NCBI GenBank assembly: GCA_037783545.1
Contig: JBBELK010000024.1
Location: 2,356,001-2,420,000 of the forward strand
DNA from: Henricia sp. BOLD:AAB3569
Lineage: Eukaryota; Echinodermata; Asteroidea; Spinulosida; Echinasteridae
Length of the DNA stretch: 64,000 bases
Direction: 5' to 3'
Program-made: the position numbers and the translations under genes
Part shown: positions 63,530 through 64,000 of the stretch, piece after piece
Numbering within the stretch: position 1 is the stretch's first letter
Layout of the letters: every line of letters begins with the position of its first letter
The notes under the pieces: model-generated
Database searches by the model: none
Told to the model about the DNA's origin: nothing
Seen by the model: the letters and a program-made list of their open reading frames with translations, nothing else

Positions 63530-63823
63530 TCGTCATGAACGTTTCCGAAACCTCTTGACTTTTCTCACTCGTAGTACCGGTACTATCACCGGATACGGCC
63601 TCAATAGTCACAACATAGTTGCTATCTGGCAGCAAGTTTTCAAACTTCACCTGCTGGGGGCTTCCGGACCGGACGACCAAATTCGAGGGAGTGGTCCCCT
63701 CGGCGGGGAAGTGAGAAACTAAGAAGAAGTCCAAGATGCCTTGACCTAGTGTGGTGCCCCAAGCAACCTCTATGGATGTGGAGGAGCTCTCGATCAATCG
63801 TAAGTTGACTGGAGGATTGGGAC
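63530..63823 (-). CDS. FN3 domain 1 (B-type) exon
   Basis: 98 codons, phase 1 to phase 1, acceptor CCGGCAG and donor GTAAGT. It starts PNPPVNLRL, has the B-strand tryptophan in VAWGTT, the tyrosine corner in LLPDSNYVV, and ends FMT plus a split codon. It is the most upstream exon in the window, so preceding exons lie to the right of position 64000. Confidence 0.9.
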
Positions 63824-64000
63824 CTGCCGGATATAAATTAAAAAAACACAAGCAACTGACTGTTAGATAAAAAGAGAAGGAATGTGACACCAGTTATAAT
63901 GAGAATGGCTGTAAGCATGGTAGCTGACTGAAACTTTAGTTAGGGGCCGTCCATAAAGTATGTATGCAATCATTCTTTTGTTGACAAATTTAAATATTGT
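63824..64000 (-). other. Start of the next upstream intron
   Basis: 177 bases upstream of domain 1. From 63942 a GGGGCCGTCCATAAAGTATG repeat begins and runs off the window. Confidence 0.5.

Larger units (their letters stand above)
81..63823 (-). other. Giant multi-FN3 gene, partial at both ends (42 FN3 domains, 46 exons)
   Basis: Seen: 46 exons with AG acceptors and GT donors on the minus strand, joined in one frame, give about 3,811 residues made only of FN3 domains. Interdomain introns are all phase 1. A-type (shorter, W-G, end R-T-S) and B-type (longer, P-x-x-P start, end T-T-G/R/S) domains alternate without exception. The first exon in the window starts in phase 1 and the last ends in phase 1, so the gene continues on both sides. 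Known: FN3 arrays act in adhesion proteins, matrix proteins such as tenascin and fibronectin, and in ectodomains of receptor phosphatases. No RGD tripeptide was seen by eye. Inference: extracellular rod or ectodomain. The family is unassigned because no N- or C-terminal domain is visible. Confidence 0.9.

Overview
The window is nuclear DNA of an animal, most likely a marine invertebrate deuterostome and probably an echinoderm. The reasons are a multi-exon fibronectin gene with GT-AG introns, several LINE lineages, tRNA-derived SINEs and dense short inverted-repeat transposons. The echinoderm placement rests on the look of the repeats and is inference. There is no bacterial-type gene, CRISPR array or operon.

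One gene fills the window on the minus strand. I could place 46 exons that encode 42 consecutive fibronectin type III (FN3) domains, about 3,811 residues (11.4 kb, roughly 18% of the window). Transcription runs from right to left, so domain 1 is at 63530-63823 and domain 42 at 81-350. Both ends of the gene lie outside, and no signal peptide, transmembrane segment or catalytic domain is present. The domains fall into two alternating types. A-type domains average 87 residues, usually carry a W-G after the B strand and mostly end in R-T-S at a GTAAGT-like donor. B-type domains average 94 residues, usually start with P-x-x-P and end in T-T-G, T-T-R or T-T-S. The order B-A-B-A is unbroken for 21 pairs, which points to growth by duplication of a two-domain unit. 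All introns between domains are phase 1. Four domains, all B-type, are cut by an additional intron, and these introns differ in position and phase.

The introns are a museum of transposons. The main items are: a full-length LINE with intact ORF1 (CCHC knuckles) and ORF2 (endonuclease, reverse transcriptase, RNase H) and a 12-bp target duplication (27998-34518); decayed L2/CR1-like LINE pieces (4820-5703, 15290-15380, 23419-23857, 42600-44450); a large inverted-repeat element that encloses a broken BEL/Pao retrotransposon fragment (56501-60133); a nearly perfect 1.4-kb fold-back with CACTA-like ends (53023-54438) nested in a TTAA-ended element; a tandem array of a tRNA-SINE head (44480-45175); and many hAT-like, mariner-like and TTAA-flanked MITEs.

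How the parts work together: the FN3 exons would splice into a very long extracellular or adhesive rod. Every complete single-exon domain is a symmetric 1-1 exon, so exons can be skipped or duplicated without a frameshift. The mobile elements all sit in introns and leave the splice sites I can see untouched. The family identity of the gene (tenascin-like, receptor phosphatase-like or lineage-specific) cannot be decided from this window.
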